DNA from: Xenopus tropicalis
Lineage: Eukaryota; Chordata; Amphibia; Anura; Pipidae
NCBI RefSeq assembly: GCF_000004195.4
Contig: NC_030679.2
Location: 150,275,040-150,339,039, forward strand
DNA length: 64,000 nt
Direction: 5' to 3'
The position numbers were made by a program, and so were the translations under genes. Shown here in pieces: positions 34,301 to 47,104 of this stretch. The notes under the pieces were generated by a model, which made no database searches, was not told the DNA's origin, and saw nothing but the letters and a program-made list of their open reading frames with translations. Positions within the stretch are counted from its first letter, which is position 1. Every line of letters starts with the position of its first letter.

Positions 34301-34489
34301 AAGTTTGTTACTAATAACAATTTAACACTACCATCCTGGCAAAAGACCTTAATATTATTTATATATATATATAACTTTGGGCTACCCAGTTATTTTCATT
34401 GCTCTATAGTTAGATTTGTCTATATACACTTTGGGGGGCTTAATTCACATTCAGATTTTTGTGGTTTTATAGTTTTTTTAAACCACAAA

Positions 34490-35700
34490 TAAACACATTT
34501 CCATGAATGGCAATCATGCTGCAGAAATGTCGAGTGGTCCCTGAAAACTATATATTTTTGGAATGAACACATTCAGACAAATCCAAAATGGCTTAATATT
34601 TATTTCTACCCCAAACTACCAAATGGCAAAGCTTTCCTAAAGTTAGCTGTTTTGAAAGTACCACCAAAGTACCTAAAATTGTTGCAATTTGCCGCATTTA
34701 TCTTATAAAGATTTACCAAAGTACGTGATATGTACAGACTCCAAATAAAAACTAGTGCATATAAGTTTACAGACTCTGCTTTGGCAAACAAGACCCTTTA
34801 CTTGTGTATTATGTGTCATAATTTACTTAAATTTACTTTTCTGGAAACCCCCAGAAAACTATATATTCTTACAAAGAATATGATGGATTTAATATTGTTA
34901 AAGAAGCCTTTCTACACCAATGAACCAATCTGCAAAGCTTTCCTAGATTAGCGTATTTTTTATGATTTTTCTAATAATCACCTAACAGTCGCAATTTGCC
35001 ACATTTATCTCACAGAATTTCTTATATACAATGAAACATCACTCTAAATGTGAACGCCTAATGAACAGTTGGATGCCCAATATGCATAGATTTACCAAAG
35101 TATGTTATATGTGCAAACCCCAAATGAAAATGAGTGCATTTGAATTTTCTCAACTGCTAACTCAGCATCTGCAAATAAGACCCCCTGTTGTGTAGAATTT
35201 GTCGTAAGACCCCCTAAATATACAGTGACCCCTGAAAACTATATATTTTTGGAAACTACACATTCTGATGAATCCAACATGTGTAAAGAGTCCTTTCTAC
35301 GAATCTGCAAAGCTTTCCTAAAGTTAGTGGTTTTTATGACATTTCAGAAAATCGCCTAAAAATGTTGCCGCATTTTTTTTTTTTTTTTTTGTCTCTCACA
35401 ATTTCTTGTGTACAAAGGCAAATCATCCCAAATAGGAACACCTATGGTCTACTGAACAGTTTGATGCCCAATATGCATAGATATACCAAAGTCTGTGGTG
35501 TATACTGACCCCCAAATGAAAATAGCGCATATGGATTCCTTGCCTGGCGACTCAGCTTTTGCCCCCTGTCAGTGTATTATGTGCCTTAACCCCCCCTAAC
35601 TATACAGAGACCCGCAGAAAACCATATATTTTTGTACACATTCTGATTAATTCAAAATAGGTAAATATATCTTTCTACACCAGTATGTGGCATTAAGGGA
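34490..35700. repeat. long-unit satellite, about 3 units
   Basis: Same family and orientation as 28880-30850; the marker segments are near 35050 and 35448. Contains a T-run at 35374-35390. Confidence 0.82.
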
Positions 35701-35794
35701 GCCTAAAATTAAAATAGTTAGTTTGAGTCATTCTCTTCCCAGAGATTTCATGCATCTCATAGCCCAGAGGTGATACCGAATCACAGAAAATATT

Positions 35795-36046
35795 TTAAAA
35801 AAAAAAACACGGTCTCCCGGTTAAAGTGATGTTTCCTCCGAAAAATCCCATAGACTCTCTCAGCATAATCATTAGCACATATATTATAAATACCCAACAC
35901 CTTAAGCACCCCTCATATAAACTATTTGACACACAACAACCCACCAAAAAGTGCTCTTGACTCTTCTCCACCCCACACCCCCAGGGACACTCCCTATTCA
36001 CATGGCTCAGGTACTTCATGTTGCCCCTTACGTATAACTTTATCAT
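35795..36046 (-). pseudogene. Tx1-like LINE C-terminal fragment
   Basis: An 83-aa minus-strand frame with CPWGCGVEKSQEHFLVGC, matching the Cys-Cys-His-Cys end of Tx1/L1-type ORF2 proteins, followed by residues resembling the SLYE...YGVF tail. No RT domain remains. Identified from motif memory only. Confidence 0.5.
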
Positions 36047-37314
36047 ACAGCTTTGCTGGCAGCCTTGTACCGTTTAGATATTTCAGTAGTTTGTTGAAAT
36101 AACATTATACTATCCTTGTCCTTATGAGGGATTAAACGTTGGGCTCTTGTATAATATGTTGAAAATAAAAGTCACATTGTTTTATATAGGGTGTGCCAGT
36201 TTAATACCATTTTTTTATATTTATTATAACTGTGCACCCCGATATATATGTTTTTTTATAGAGTATTTACTATTCAGCATGACTATACAGAAATGCCCAA
36301 ATGCAATAAATACTTATAGAGGACAACTGTTTCAGAAGAAGTAAATCCCAGCTTCGTTATTCTCCAAGTACTCAGCTCAGCTTAGGTTTAAAAGCCCCTA
36401 TGGTTTAAAATCCTACAATAGCTAGAAAGAGCAGTCTGTGCTCCAACAAGGATCGATAACTGGAGGTATCTCTCCCCTATGCTGGTAAAGTGACTGCAGA
36501 ACTAAATAGGGATTCAGGTTATGTTTTACGCCCTGATCCATTTCTGCTGTAGGGGATCTTATGCGATTCATCTTACTGACTTACGCGATTCATCTTACTG
36601 ACTTACGCGATTCATTCTACTGCTTCAATATACATTTAACAAAGGGACTAGGTTTTACCTGCAACTGTTTTGCTTTCAAGGTTAAAACCCCCATACGGTT
36701 GCCCTTTTATTTGCTTCTTAATGAATCACATAAGTCAGTGTAGGACTGGCCAGAATGGCCGACTTTGATGCAGTTGGCTGGCTTGAAGTATATTGCAATG
36801 TATGGACAAACAATCCCTGTTTTGCGTAAAGGGCAGGGCATTTCTTGGTAGCTTAATGCACAGAATGTCTTAATACCCTATACATATTGATAATGGGGGA
36901 GTGCAGAGGGGCTCTTGTTGTTCTCTATATGTATTTTGTGGTCACAACCTCATTGCACCCCCGCCTAAGGGTTTAAAATTTAGTGGTTGCCCTTTTTTGA
37001 TTATCTAGATTGAGCACATGTACTAAAGCTTCTGAAGTGATTATTGATTATTATTATTAGGAATACTAAGACCCCAAGCAAAAACTGTCCCCTTATCAGT
37101 GTAATGTCGGCCAATGAGCTCCTGAAAACAAGACACAGGGAACGATCTACATACATTATTAGCCCCCTATTGGCCTGATTAGAAACATGTATTATCAGTC
37201 CTGATAAATATATAAATGCTTTCAAATGGGAAAAACATTTGTATGTATAGTATGTAGTAAATTTGTCCCACAAGGGTAGGGTCAACTACTGTCACCAATC
37301 CAGTTGATTGGTGG
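36047..37314. other. spacer and OR6 distal 5' flank
   Basis: 36559-36622 has three copies of a 22-bp unit (cttacgcgattcatcttactga). 37000-37314 is paralogous to the sequence split around the DIRS element at 43640-43690 and 46954-47110. No gene. Confidence 0.5.
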
Positions 37315-37735
37315 GGGATGTTCTTTTTTGGGGGGATGTTCTTTTTTCCCATAAAAACAATCAACACACCAGAGGTCCCCCCTTTAGATTAGAGGAACAG
37401 AGCTTCCATTTGAAGCAGCGTAGGTGGTTTTTCACGGTGAGGGCAGTGAGGTTGTGGAATGCCCTTCCTAGAGATGGGGTAATGGCAGATTCTGTTAATG
37501 CCTTTAAGAGGGGCCTGGATGAGTTCTTGATCAATCAGAATATCCAAGGCTATTGTGATACTAATATCTACAGTTAGTATTAGTGGTTGTATATATAGTT
37601 TATGTATGTGAGTGTATAGATTGGTAGGTGTGGGTTAGGTGTGCTGGGTTTACTTGGATGGGTTGAACTTGATGGACACTGGTCTTTTTTCAACCCTATG
37701 TAACTATGTAACTATGTAACTATGATGGTAATATT
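37315..37735 (+). mobile_element. LINE 3' end with taactatg tail
   Basis: Reads FHLKQRRWFFTVRAVRLWNA, then LPRDGVMADSVNAFKRGLDEF on the plus strand, then a 3' UTR ending in repeated ctatgtaa units. Such short tandem tails mark CR1/L2-type LINE ends. The OR7 flank near 47395 lacks it. Confidence 0.65.
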
Positions 37736-38251
37736 TGTGGTGAGAAAGGGAATTATCATGGGTTTCTTTCCAATTGGAATTGTGGCAATTGATGGTTAAT
37801 GTGGGACACAAATTGTGATATCGACTCGGAGATACCCCATCCTTAATGCCACACCTGTAGGCAATTTACAATGAAGCAATCACAATAACAGCAGTATTAT
37901 AGTCATGTATAGTATTAAGTAGCATTGAGTCTAAAGCAACTGGAAAGATAATCTTCTTTAGGGGAACCAGCGTGATGGAACATTTTCATGACAATCTCAG
38001 AAAGTCCAGTTGCTTTAGTGTTACTGTTACTAAATACTGTATATCATGGGCTGGGTGTATGGAAACTTCATAGACTATTTTGTAACTTTCTTGAGAATAA
38101 AAATTGGATTCCAGGTATAACATAAAGTGCATCTACTCAATCCTCAGTATCAAGTACTTTCCTAAATCCAACCGAATATTTGAAAATTTACAGTAAAAAT
38201 AGATTTTACATCTATTAGCAACATTGTCATTAGTAACAAACATCTCCTTAT
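37736..38251. repeat. OR6 5' flank with interspersed repeat
   Basis: 37890-38075 holds the gtccagttgctttag / actgtatatcatgg repeat; the interval is paralogous to 47395-47810 upstream of OR7. No gene. Confidence 0.5.
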
Positions 38252-38440
38252 GCCCCAGGGAGCTCCCTGTGAGAGTCTGTGTTATACACGGCCCAGGGGA
38301 TAGTTACAGAATGGCTGTTATGTTCCTTTCCAAAGGTATAAAAACCCCATCTCTGTAATGCCAAATGGCTTCCCTTATCCATGCAGTATAGAGTTATGGC
38401 TGCTCTTTGCTGAATGGCACTGCTCACCCTACAGGATTCT
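38252..38440 (+). promoter_or_regulatory. OR6 promoter cassette
   Basis: Distal EBF-like GCCCCAGGGA at 38252-38261, proximal GCCCAGGGGA at 38291-38300, TATAAAAA at 38337-38344. All elements are kept although the gene is broken. About 878 bp from the ATG. Confidence 0.82.
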
Positions 38441-38493
38441 ATTCATTTTAGATTTGAAATTCTTTGATTTAAAATTAACAAGAACCAACAAAG
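38367..38493 (+). other. predicted OR6 non-coding exon 1
   Basis: Runs from an estimated start 30 bp past the TATA to the donor aaag|gtaaat (gt at 38494-38495). The acceptor is ttccag at 39213-39218, giving a 725-bp intron. Confidence 0.6.
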
Positions 38494-39221
38494 GTAAATT
38501 TGCTTTGAAATACATAAAGAAAAATTCTAATGGGACATTTGAGAAGAGAAAAGGTCAGTATGGGACATTCATTATCAGCCAATGTTTGTTGGCCTTTTTA
38601 CTTTAGTTTTTCTGTTAAGAAATGTAAAATATAATCACCTTCTTACATAAGTTAAAACATAAAGGACATTTTCATACAAAGTGGGATCAGCAGTAGAGGA
38701 ATTATTGAAATGTATTTCTATGTTTTTGGATGAAAGATCATGACATTCTTCATCTCCAGCCAGCGGGTTAAAGAGATTCTCAGCTATAATGTAGTTCTAT
38801 CATTCTGCTCACAGGGTTCTAGGCTGAGAATGTAACTGGTACCTAGATTCTTGGGACACAATTACCCCAACAACCAGCCGGTGACTGATTTACAGACCGA
38901 GTAGGAGATAGTTATAAAGATGTTAAACTGGATGAGGGAGAGAGCTATGCCCAGCTACCAGATAGCACTGAGCGTGTTTAGTCCAGGGAGAGAGGCAGAG
39001 AGACAAATAAGTCAGAAACCTTAGAGTAATAAGAGCATATCCATATTATGTTAAACATCAATGTCTAAATCATGTGAAAAGGTAATTCTGAGATGAACCA
39101 AATCTCTTTAAACAAGGCAGCAAATGAGTAGTATGGGAACACTGGGAGCTTTGGTTCAAACAGAACATAAACATTGGAAGCTGCATCACAATTTATCTTC
39201 TTACTTCTATGGTTCCAGGCA

Positions 39222-40187
39222 ATGCATAAGGTGAATCAGACATCAGGTATATCTTTCCTTCTCTTGGGATTTCAGAACTCTCAGATAATCAATGAGGTTT
39301 ATTTTGTTCTGTTTTTGTGGATTTATATTGTGACATTTTTTTGGAATCTTCTTATAATTATATTGGTAATAACAGTCTCAGCCCTGAGATCTCCCATGTA
39401 CGCCCTTCTCTCCCAGCTGTCTCTGTCTGATGTTTTGCTCAGTACCAGTATTACTCCAAATTTCTTGTGGTTATTACTGAATGGAGGGGGCACAATATCT
39501 GCTACTGGTTGTATCACACAGTTTTACTTCTATGGTGTTTCAGGAGCTTCAGAATTTTATCTCCTCACAGCCATGGCCTATGACCGATATCTGGCCATCT
39601 GCTCCCCACTTCATTATGCCTCCATTATGGGTTTCAGACTTTGCCTCTATATGAGTCTTTGTTCTTGGGGTGTAGCCTTTATATTGTGTTTGTTTATAAA
39701 TCTTCTAATGTTTAATTTGCAGTTCTGTGGCCCATTTGTTATAGATCATTATTTCTGTGACTTTGCCCCTCTTCTTCAACTTTCCTGCTCAGATTATACA
39801 TCTTTAGAATTAACAGATATGATTTTGGCCCTACCTTTTGGGATGCTCCCTTTTTGCTTCATTATTTACACTTATGTTGCCATTGGCCTTGCCATTCTCA
39901 GGATCTCCTCTACTGAAGGAAGACACAAAGCCTTCTCCACTTGCAGCTCCCATTTAATAGTTGTGTGCATGTGTTAAGGGACTCTGATAGCCATTTATAT
40001 GGTACCATCCAAGGGCCATAACTTCAATATCAATAAAATGCTGTCCCTTCTATACACAGTTGGAACCCCATGTTTCAATCCCATAGTATACAGCCTGAGA
40101 AACAATGAGATTAAAACTGCTTTTTGGAAGTATGTGCCAAATAGAATCTCTCTTCATGTTCTTTTTAAGCATCAGAAAGAAGATTAA
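39222..40187 (+). pseudogene. OR6: olfactory receptor with one nonsense codon
   Basis: A 322-codon frame, the same length as OR7. It starts MHKVNQ at 39222; an open extension begins at 39174. Codon 252, at the TM6/loop-3 edge, is TAA (39975-39977), where sister genes have TAT or TAC. The frame is otherwise open to 40187, with NPIVYSLRNNE and the long KYVPNRISLH tail. DRYLAICSPLHY, DHYFCDFAPL and KAFSTCSSH are intact. The truncated product would lack loop 3, TM7 and the tail, so it should not signal. TM7 also has PCFNP for PFFNP. The absence of any other damage suggests recent loss, or a polymorphic or miscalled base. Confidence 0.93.
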
Positions 40188-42610
40188 CATCGCTCTTGTG
40201 TATGTATTTACAGGAACACTGTCATGATATTTATCGGGCACTTTTTGTTTCTAAATTACACTGTTGCATAGCAAATCATTCCTTCTGCCATTTAGCATTT
40301 TATTCCTGGTGTGTAGGCGCCATCTCAGTTCATTGTGCCTGAGTCTGAGCTTTCCAAAATAGCCAGTGCTACACATTAGAACTGCTTTCAGCTAAGCTAT
40401 TGTTTCTCCTACTCCCATGTAACTGGAGGAGTCCCAAGCCGGACTTGGATTTCTTTCTATTGAGTGCTATTCTGATACCTACTGGGAGCTGCTATCTTGC
40501 TCCCTTCCCATTTTTCTGCTGATCGGTTGCTGGGGGTGAGGGGGGGGGATATCACTCCAACTTGAAGCGCAGCAGTAAAGTGTGACTTAAGTTTATCAGA
40601 GCACAGGTCACATGGCTGTGGCACCCTGGGAAATGAAGAATATGGCTAGCCCCATGGAAAAACAGATTACAATGTAAGATTCTGCCAGAGAAGCTTTATT
40701 AACTGATGATTTTTTTTTAAAAAAAACATGTTTTCCCATGACAACATTCCTTGAAACTATATATAATAAACTTTCCCCTTTGTTGATGCAAATCAAAAAG
40801 CATGATCGTTTGTACAAACTTAATTACTATTATTACTTAGATGTCCTAATCATGGATATTATTATTAGTCATATAAGTATTTCTTTGTTGTCTTTCTTCC
40901 TATAGGCCTCTCCTACCCATGGAGCTTTATGGTTTGGGATAAAAAGGTATCATTAGCCCCTAGCTGGTGTAGATGGACATTTATACCCCTGCACTGACTG
41001 AGCTGCCACAAAGTTGTAGTTGTAACTTTTATATTCTTTTTCAGAATGAATGAAACATTTCAGATTTTGCATTTTTGACTATTGTAAGAATGAGATTTTT
41101 CTAGCCTTTACTTCAGGCAGTCCCCTTATTGGTACAGCCAATTAAGTGCTGGGCCTGTTTTATAGCTGGGAGGGGGAGCTGTTATCTTTACAGGTTTGAG
41201 TGTTTCAAAGTTTTTGTTGTTAAGCTGTTAAGTCACTTCTAACACATACAGCTGATTCAAATATAAGGCTGCAATGGGACAACAGAAGTCCATGTGACTG
41301 ACTAAAAACAAAAAACAATAGAGGCATTGGAGGTTGGGTCTATACTTTTAAAGAGCAGAAGCTAAGTAATTCAACCTTAGGCTCAGTTAGATGATCGGCC
41401 CCGGGTCTTGCTAAGTAGGGCTCTGTTAGTTAAGCTCCTCCTCAGTTGTTTTCAGGAGTAACTTAGATCCATGAAGTCAACCTGTCCATACAAGTATGCC
41501 TGCCCCATCTCCTTTGCAGCAGCCAACTGGCTTTCTCAGTTCGTAAAAAAGTTTGAGAAAGCCAGTTGGATAACTAGCAAAATGTTTTCAAGAAAAACAC
41601 AGCAAATCCAGTTGATCTGACTTATTGCTACAGATATGCCATGACCTGGATGAATGAGAATCTTCACATACATCTTGGCAACACATTAATATGACTCGGT
41701 CACTCGCATACCTCAAGTTTTCTTGAATATTTGAAAGAGATATAAAATATACTTAGATTGTTTGCACTCATATACAGGAGATTAATTGTATAGGGTCCTG
41801 ATAAAATAGCTACACTTTTTCTCAGATCACAAGATCTTGGACAACTAAGTGGGTCCTTAGTATAGAAGGTCAAACTTTCCCTTTGCTGTGTTAAAATACA
41901 CCTGGCAGTTCAGGAACTGGCCAGTAGATGTTCTAAACTCCAAAGAATAAAAGTTGAAGCTCACATGTGGTCTGGGTGTTTTTCCTTCCTGGATCTTCCC
42001 TTAGATAGAGGGAAAGGAAGATTGGAGCCTTTGTAAAGGTGAGCTTAGTTAGTTGTGAGGTTATTCTCTGTTATAGATCACTTTAGGAGTGATACTAAAC
42101 GTCCTTGGTGGAGCTCAGGCTGCTCACTAGCTTTGCCACTCCCTTGTAAGGGCATGAACCATTAGTGTCCATTTTACTATCTCAAATTAAGATATATAGT
42201 TCTACTACACCCTGCCTCCAACATGTTTTTGGGGGACCCCAGGTAGACCCATTTAACTGTAGACTTAGGAACCCCCACGGTTAAGTATCTCCCTTGTCTC
42301 AAAAAAAAAACCTTTGGCTTCTGTGCTATGCAGGAACAGGGGTTGCCATTGTACTTCCCACATGTATTTGGTTTACTCCTTTTATACCTCTCCTCTCTTA
42401 TGTCCCCCCCTTCTAAAGATGTCTGTTTAGTTTATGGGGCGGTCCAAGCCAACATATGGACAACATTTGTGACAGTCCATCCCAGGATCTGACCAACATA
42501 TGTTTCAATCTCCCAGTCTAAGTACAAAGTTGTTTGGTTACTATGACCTATTTATTAAAAGTAACTATATTTAAGAAACATGGTATTTAGTAAATTAGGC
42601 CTCTTCTAGC
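40188..42610. other. OR6 3' flank, repeat-bearing, no gene
   Basis: 40800-41700 is the reverse complement of 58590-59860 downstream of OR8, with interruptions (e.g. cacttctaacacatacagct). 41500-41680 has the interspersed repeat also at 18085. No supported coding sequence. Confidence 0.5.
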
Positions 42611-43547
42611 TGTTAAAGAGTATGAGTGTCAGTCTCTCCCAGCATTAAAAGGTTATCTATACTTGAAACTAATAAAAAAGTTAGCGTAGGGACCCCAAAG
42701 AATTGGGCCCCTTCAGGATTAGTTCCCTTTTAGACAGGCACCATGAGGGTGGCCTTATGTGATTTGGACACCTAAAGGTGGTCCTAGCTGTTTATGTGTG
42801 AAAAGGGAGTTTCCCAGTTATTCAGTAAGCAACCACTAGGTGGCAGTGTGCTGCAATATAAAAAGGGATGACACCCATTTTGTGAAGGTCTTTCTGCCTG
42901 GGACCCCTCTCAACAACAGGCTAGTGTTCTAGTACAGGAGGTACTGTAATAGGTCACTCTAGGAGTGACAGGCAGGCTAGAGAGAACGGGCAGAGAAAGC
43001 CCCAACAGGAGAGAGAGGGGTTAAGACCCCCCAGCACTCATGGCTGGAGTTCAGGACCTGTAGTGTGTAGTAAGAGGAGCCAAGTCAGCAGCTGGGAGTG
43101 TTCCCAGTGAAGGGGCCCTACGCATGGACAGGGCTGAGTTCCTAGGTGGGATCATCCGGCGGGAGTACCGGGGGTAGCCCAAAGAGAGAGTGCGTGACTT
43201 GAGTCGTCTGTGTGACATCCTCTGAAGTGTTTTGCCTGCATCAATAATCAATAATCAATAAAGCTAGTTCATCTGGTTCACCATTTTAACCGGTGTCTTG
43301 GCTGTTCATATACTGAGGATCCTCATCTGCCTGGTAAGCAGCTACCCCAAGGGGGGGCAAGGTACCGGGAGTTGCAGGGAGTCCTGGTCCAAGGAGGACA
43401 TCACAGAGTTTCCTACCCTGGGTGGAGGCACGTCATTCATTTATATCATACCTGTCCCCCATAATAAGCGGGGGCTCAGGGCTCCTGTAGCGCCACACGC
43501 AGGGAGTTGCGTGTTAAAAGTACAACAGTAGCCAAAATAGGGTTACA
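42611..43547 (+). mobile_element. probable solo LTR
   Basis: 937 bp beginning TGTTAAAG and ending GGGTTACA, with 5-bp flanks ctagc and ttagc (4 of 5 matching). TATAAAAA at about 42858 and AATAAA at about 43257 fit a U3-R-U5 layout. No internal retroviral or Gypsy coding region adjoins it. The boundaries are my reading and could be off. Confidence 0.45.
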
Positions 43548-43959
43548 TTAGCTTTTCTGTTAAAAATAAAATTTAAATTAAATTGCCAACTACATACACA
43601 TACAGTACCTCCCATTATGTTACAATTAATATCCTATCTAATATTAATAAGATAATTAGACTATCTAGATTCAGCACATGTACAAAAGGGATTTTTATTT
43701 ACCGTTAATTATTTTTCCTTCAAGTCCATACAGCAGCACATATGGGGTTAAATCCCCCCTCCTGTCAGGTAGAACGAGTGCTATAAAAAATGTATTTCAG
43801 TAGCACACAAAAAATAGTTTATTAGGGTGGGAACAAATTTGCAAAGTAAAATTTCCTTTCCTTCACGTCCTATACTGCAGCACATATGGGAAATAGCAAG
43901 TAATCAGGGTGGGTAATAATCATTTCTTCTGATACACCATCTGAAGAATAGCTCTTCCA

Positions 43960-44180
43960 AAGGCTGTCTCCTAGAAAGTATGAAGGCTTGACCACGTAGA
44001 AGCTTTCTTAATCTGGTTTGGTGGAACAAGATGTGAGAACCATATTCTCTTTGGCCAGAAGGGGAGAATAGCAAAAACTGATGTCTGAGCCCTTCCTGAT
44101 AACCCTGCTGATCATAGGAACAGGAGGGAAAATGTAGGCCAGACTAAAACAGCCATCTGATTGACATTGCATCTAGGACC
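43960..44180 (-). pseudogene. tyrosine recombinase tail remnant of DIRS
   Basis: Minus strand near 43970-44020 reads KKASTWSSLHTF then AFGRAILQMVY, like the end of DIRS tyrosine recombinases. The catalytic core that should lie between this and the RNase H region is deleted. Confidence 0.55.
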
Positions 44181-45480
44181 TATGGGTGATCCTGATGATA
44201 CAGGGAGCAGAATTTGGGGAGCTTGGCATTTCTTCTGGTTGTCATCAAGTCATCCTCTGGGACTCCCCAACGTCTGACTAATTTGTTGAATACTCTCCGA
44301 ATCAAGCCCCACTCCTTCGGATCTACCATCACTCGGCTCAGATGATCTGCGAGAATATTGTCTTTCCCCCTGATGTAGACCACAGCAATATTTAACATAT
44401 TCCTCTCTGCCCAGAAAATAATTCTCTGCGATTCTTTTATGAGTATCTGGGATCTTGTTCCTTCTGATGATTCAGGTAAGAGACCACTGTTGAATTGTCG
44501 GATCGGATCGTTACTGCTTGACCCTGGATAAAATTGGAAAAGGCCATTAGAGCCTTGAACACTGCCCTCATCTCTCTGAAATTGGATGAAAGAGAGCTTT
44601 CCATGGCATCCCAAAGGCCCTGAGCTGTCTGCTTTCACAGGTGAGCACCCCATCCTTTGGCCGAGGTATCTGTAGTTATTAGGATCCCCATGGAATCCTG
44701 AATTGACATCTGACTGACTAAAGCCACCAATCTAGAGAGTCTCTGACCTCGTGGAAGATTTCCCACGTGGAATCCAGAGATTCTTCTGTCCTGTCCCAAA
44801 GTGTCAAGATATTCTGTTGATACACATGTGCAGACTGCCCAGAACAATCAATCGTCTAGGTAAGGTATCACATGGATACCTTCTTGATGGAGAACCACAG
44901 TAACAGATGCGACTACCTTTGTAAAAACCCTTGGAGCAGATGTAATCCCAAAGGGTAGGACACAAAACTGAAAGTGATGAATTTGATTCTCTAGGAAGAC
45001 TGCAATTCTTAGAAATTTCTTGTGAGACGGAAAAATGGGAATGTGGGGATAGGTATCCTTTAGATCTAAGGTCGCAAGGTAGTCCCCTTATTCTATCATT
45101 CGCAAGGTCAATTTTATTGTTTCCATCCTGAAATGTTTCTTCCGAATGGAACAAATTACAAAAAGAACCATCCGCAGCCTTCTTTCAGAATTGTAACTCT
45201 TTCCAATACCCTCTTTTCAATAAAAGATAAATATAGCCTCTTCCAAGGCACTTTGCTTTTGAGGAGAAGAGTTTCTTATGGTGGGAAGAAACCGTGGAGG
45301 GGGAAAAACAAAAAATTCAATTCTGTACCCCTCCTATACTAGTTCCACACACTGGAAGGCTGGGACTTATCCTTTTCACCATACCTCTGTTGTCTGAATC
45401 TGACTAGTGATCTCTTTTGTTGACGACAAAAATTACTCCTCCACTTCATGCCTATCTTAAGGCAGGGTTTTACCCTTCTG
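44180..45480 (-). pseudogene. DIRS reverse transcriptase / RNase H relic
   Basis: Pieces in several frames. RT: the catalytic IPYLDD lies near 44855-44875, followed at once by TGA where the family has Trp. RNase H: TTDTSAKGWGAHL at about 44635-44680, then in another frame (44180-44653) FWAERNMLNIAVVYIRGKDN, ILADHLSRVMVDPKEWGL and RWGVPEDDLMTTRRNAKL. The ADHLSR and WG-P-DL-ATR-NAKL strings are characteristic of DIRS polymerase ends. Multiple stops and shifts; inactive. Confidence 0.85.
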
Positions 45481-45496
45481 ATTAGACATCTTATTC

Positions 45497-46525
45497 CTAA
45501 GAGTATCTAATTTGGAGCCAAAAAGGCATATTACAAAGATTGTTTTTGGATGTGGTGTCAGCAGACCACGGTTTAAGCCAGATAGCTTTCCTGGCTGTGG
45601 TGAAAAGGGCCATACTCTTAGAGGCCAACTTGAGTGATTCAATAGAGGCATCACATAAAAACTCAGATGCCAGCATTATCCCGTTAAGGGTTTTCAACAG
45701 CTGGCCCCTCGGGACTTCAGCATCAATATCCTCCACCAACTGTGTGAGCCAATTCCTTAAGGCTCTAGAGACTGCAGAAGCTGCAACCAGTGGCTTACAC
45801 TGGGCTGAGGCAGAAGTGTAAATGCGTCTCAAGGAACACTCTGCTCTGCGGTCCATTGGGTCTTTAAGACCTGACCCATCTTCCACTGGAATGGTGGTGT
45901 GCTTAGAAAGATGAGCCACTGCTACATCTACCAATGGAGGGGATTCCCAGGTTTTAGCTTCCTCATCAATAGGAAACAATGACTTAAACCTCTTATTAAT
46001 AACAGGGGCGTTATCTGGATTTTTCTGCTCAAATTCCATTAAATCCTCTATCACAGGGTGAAAAAGAAAAGTTTTAATTCTTTTAGTGACATCCTGAGAT
46101 CTTTCCGTATCAGCACCTTTTCCCTCCTTAGCCTCAATAGCTCCTCTCACAGCTCTAATAAGTTTACACATATTATCTGGCTGAAAAAGGGAGGTATCTA
46201 CTATCTCCTCCTCAGACGAAGAAGCCACTTCATCAAAAACAAAAAACGCACCTTCCTCAACGGAGGAGAGGGTATCCTCAGCAACCGGTTTAGGAAATTC
46301 CTTCAAAATGGATTGCTTGAATTCCATAAACGTCTGCTGCAATAATTCTTTAAACCATACCATAGAGGGCTCAGGTTGAGGAGCAGTAGTAGTATAGTTA
46401 GACAGACAATCCTCACAACATCCCCTGGAATAGCCATCCGGAAGGGGGACTGACATTCCCTGCAGGCAAAGATGCCTAGTCTTAGAGGTCTTTTTCCCTT
46501 TAGAATGTTCCACCTGGCTGGACAT
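45497..46525 (-). pseudogene. DIRS gag-like ORF1
   Basis: A 342-aa frame, nearly intact. The N-terminus has a Cys pair region (CLQGMS..., CCEDCLSNY), an acidic middle (EVASSSEEEIVD), then the DIRS-typical block SPPLVDVAVAHLSKHTTIPV, EDGSGLKDPMDRRAECSLRR and KAIWLKPWSADTTSKNNLCN. After NNLCNMPF the frame shifts; the continuation LFGSKLDTLRNK lies in the frame ending at 45457. ORF1 is the structural protein of the element; its exact role is poorly known. It has far fewer lesions than the RT part. Confidence 0.8.
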
Positions 46526-46952
46526 CTGTAAAAGAATTTATACAGAAGCAAAGAGAGGGGAAAGCAAAAATAATACAATAAACATAAAGAAGGCTACTAC
46601 AAGTACCTTAGATGCTTTGTAGGCAGTTACAGCCCTAGAGAACAAAAACACTGAGTCTGCGGTAAGGGCAGACTGCAAGGGAAGGAACAGTACCTGTGAG
46701 TAAGGTGGGCCCCGTGGGGAAGACTACTATTCAAGAAGTCCCCCAAAAGGTCTTCAAGGCGACTAAGGCCCTGGATATGGATGCTGCTTGAAAAAAAAAA
46801 CTCAGCAGCAACACACTTCACTGGCTACCTCGGAAGATAGGACCCCACATGTGAGGGGGTGGGGGTATTACAATGTGTTTAAATGATTCACTCATCCTAC
46901 CTGACAGGAGGAAGGATTTAACCCCATATGTGCTGCAGTATAGGAGATAAAA

Positions 46953-47104
46953 GAAACATGTATTATCAGTCCTGATAGAAATATTTAAATGCTCTCAAAA
47001 TGGAAAAACATTTTTTGTTTTTTTTTGTTTTGTTTTACTCAAATTTTCAAAATATTTGTACGATAGTAAATTTTTCACACAAGGGTAGGGTCAACTATTG
47101 TCAC
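46953..47104. other. OR7 distal 5' flank
   Basis: Continues the OR6-like flank after the DIRS insertion (gaaacatgtattatcagtcc). Confidence 0.6.

Larger units (their letters stand above)
43691..46952 (-). mobile_element. DIRS retrotransposon, internally deleted
   Basis: Terminal inverted repeats about 43715-43777 and 46899-46951 share cagcacatatggggttaaat and ctcctgtcaggtag. A second copy of the end motif at 43850-43895 matches the internal complementary region expected of DIRS elements. Coding order on the minus strand is gag-like, RT, RNase H and a short recombinase tail. There is no target duplication, as usual for this class. Confidence 0.85.

Noticed and set aside
45540..46345. Plus-strand frames at 45540-45821 and 46058-46345
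   Set aside because: Antisense shadows of the DIRS gag-like frame.
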